In this document: piece after piece, positions 63,506-64,000 of the stretch | Layout of the letters: the number at the start of each line of letters is the position of its first letter | Numbering within the stretch: position 1 is the stretch's first letter | DNA from: Nesterenkonia marinintestina | Lineage (GTDB): Bacteria; Actinomycetota; Actinomycetes; Actinomycetales; Micrococcaceae | Direction of reading: 5' to 3' | Length of the DNA: 64,000 nucleotides | NCBI RefSeq assembly: GCF_025420485.1 | Contig: NZ_JAOEFD010000006.1 | Span: forward strand, 62,001-126,000 | The notes under the pieces: model-generated | What the model was told of the DNA's origin: nothing | The model's database searches: none | Seen by the model: only the letters and a program-made list of their open reading frames with translations | Position numbers and translations under genes: made by a program

Positions 63506-64000
63506 TCACTCGATGGTTGCGAGCACCTCACCGGCGGTCACCGTGGTGCCCGGCTCCGCCTTGAGGCCCTTGACCTTCCCCGACTTGTGCGCGGTCAGCG
63601 GCTGCTCCATCTTCATGGCCTCCAGCACCAGGATCAGATCGCCCTCGGCGACCTTGTCCCCATTCTTGGCATGGGCCTTGACGATCGTGCCCGTCATCGG
63701 CGAGGCCAGCTGATCGCCCGAGACTGCAGAGACTGCGGCCGTGCGCTTGCGCCGCCGCTTGGAGCGCTGCTGACTGGTCGCCAGCTTCCCGGCCGCCAGC
63801 GACGTCGGCAGCGAGACGGTGATCCGCTTGCCGTTCACCTCCATGACCACGTCCTCGCGCTGCTCGGCCTGCTCGGGTGCGGCGTGGGCGGACAGCGCGT
63901 TGTAGGGAGGGATGGTGTTGCGGAACTCGGTCTCGATCCACCGGGTGTGCACGGAGAAGGGCTGCGGCTCCCGCCGGGTGCGGGCGGACCGCGAAGGGCG
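63506..64000 (-). CDS. Acyl-CoA carboxylase biotin-carrier C-terminus (partial)
   Basis: The 3' end of a biotin-dependent carboxylase alpha subunit; the reading frame stays open to the window end, so the 5' part is missing. The visible 164 residues contain FSVHTRWIETEFRNTIPPY from the end of the biotin carboxylase part, a basic linker (SQQRSKRRRKRTAA) and the biotinyl domain with EAMKMEQPL, the Lys at 63611-63613 carrying biotin. It resembles AccA-type acetyl/propionyl-CoA carboxylase subunits of actinobacteria. The apparent GTG at 63952 is an internal Val codon. Confidence 0.9.
   Translation of the reverse strand, partial: RPSRSARTRREPQPFSVHTRWIETEFRNTIPPYNALSAHAAPEQAEQREDVVMEVNGKRITVSLPTSLAAGKLATSQQRSKRRRKRTAAVSAVSGDQLASPMTGTIVKAHAKNGDKVAEGDLILVLEAMKMEQPLTAHKSGKVKGLKAEPGTTVTAGEVLATIE

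Noticed and set aside
63950-63952. GTG at 63952 as the start of a small biotinyl protein
   Set aside because: The frame is open to the window end, and the upstream residues continue the conserved carboxylase sequence.

Overview
The window is 64 kb of very GC-rich DNA (roughly 70 % by eye) with G/C-ending codons, many GTG starts and TANNNT-type -10 boxes. The gene order rplL ... rpoB-rpoC ... rpsL-rpsG-fusA-tuf, rpsJ ... rpsQ, rplN ... rplO-secY-adk-map-infA-rpmJ-rpsM-rpsK-rpoA-rplQ-truA ... rplM-rpsI ... glmM, coaA, glmS-acpS-nnrD-alr-tsaEBD-rimI is that of a high-GC actinobacterium. The absence of rpsN between rplE and rpsH and of rpsD between rpsK and rpoA, the Micrococcales-like RpoB N-terminus and the RG-rich S3/S5 tails point to the order Micrococcales. 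A family within Micrococcaceae is possible, but I cannot fix the genus from sequence alone.

Layout. 1-5.9 kb: L7/L12 gene, a double-domain universal stress protein, and a divergent envelope-stress module (PspC/LiaF-like membrane protein plus small membrane protein on the minus strand, PspC-fused histidine kinase plus LuxR-type regulator on the plus strand). 6-20 kb: rpoB, rpoC, a DUF4349-type lipoprotein, rpsL, rpsG, fusA, tuf. 20-36 kb: the S10, spc, secY/adk/map, infA/rpmJ and alpha operons, each separated by strong GC hairpins and new promoters. 36-42.4 kb: truA, then a sugar porter and a mannitol pair (mtlA EIICBA, mtlD). 42.4-49.3 kb: rplM, rpsI, PPK2, glmM, a CapA-like phosphoesterase, mscL, coaA. 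49.3-57.4 kb: glmS, acpS, nnrD, alr and the t6A genes tsaE/tsaB/tsaD with rimI. 57.3-64 kb: a GCS2-type ligase, a GH3 lipoprotein, a THUMP-like methyltransferase, a two-domain chromate transporter and the biotinyl end of an acyl-CoA carboxylase cut by the window end.

The genes mostly serve growth: transcription, translation, cell-wall precursor supply (glmS, glmM, alr), CoA/ACP activation (coaA, acpS), tRNA t6A and repair of damaged NAD(P)H. Accessory modules (stress sensing, mannitol/sugar uptake, polyphosphate, MscL, chromate export) are set between blocks that are contiguous in many relatives.

No CRISPR array, insertion sequence, prophage, tRNA or rRNA gene was seen, and I found no clear novel multi-gene system. 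The less ordinary signals are in non-coding DNA and small coding repeats: attenuator-like hairpins in the rpsL and rpsJ leaders, mutually exclusive hairpins before tsaB, an orphan promoter with hairpins in the gene-free stretch 60482-60820, a degenerate TPP-riboswitch-like element before chrA, a 15-bp coding repeat inside rimI, and many genes that look leaderless.
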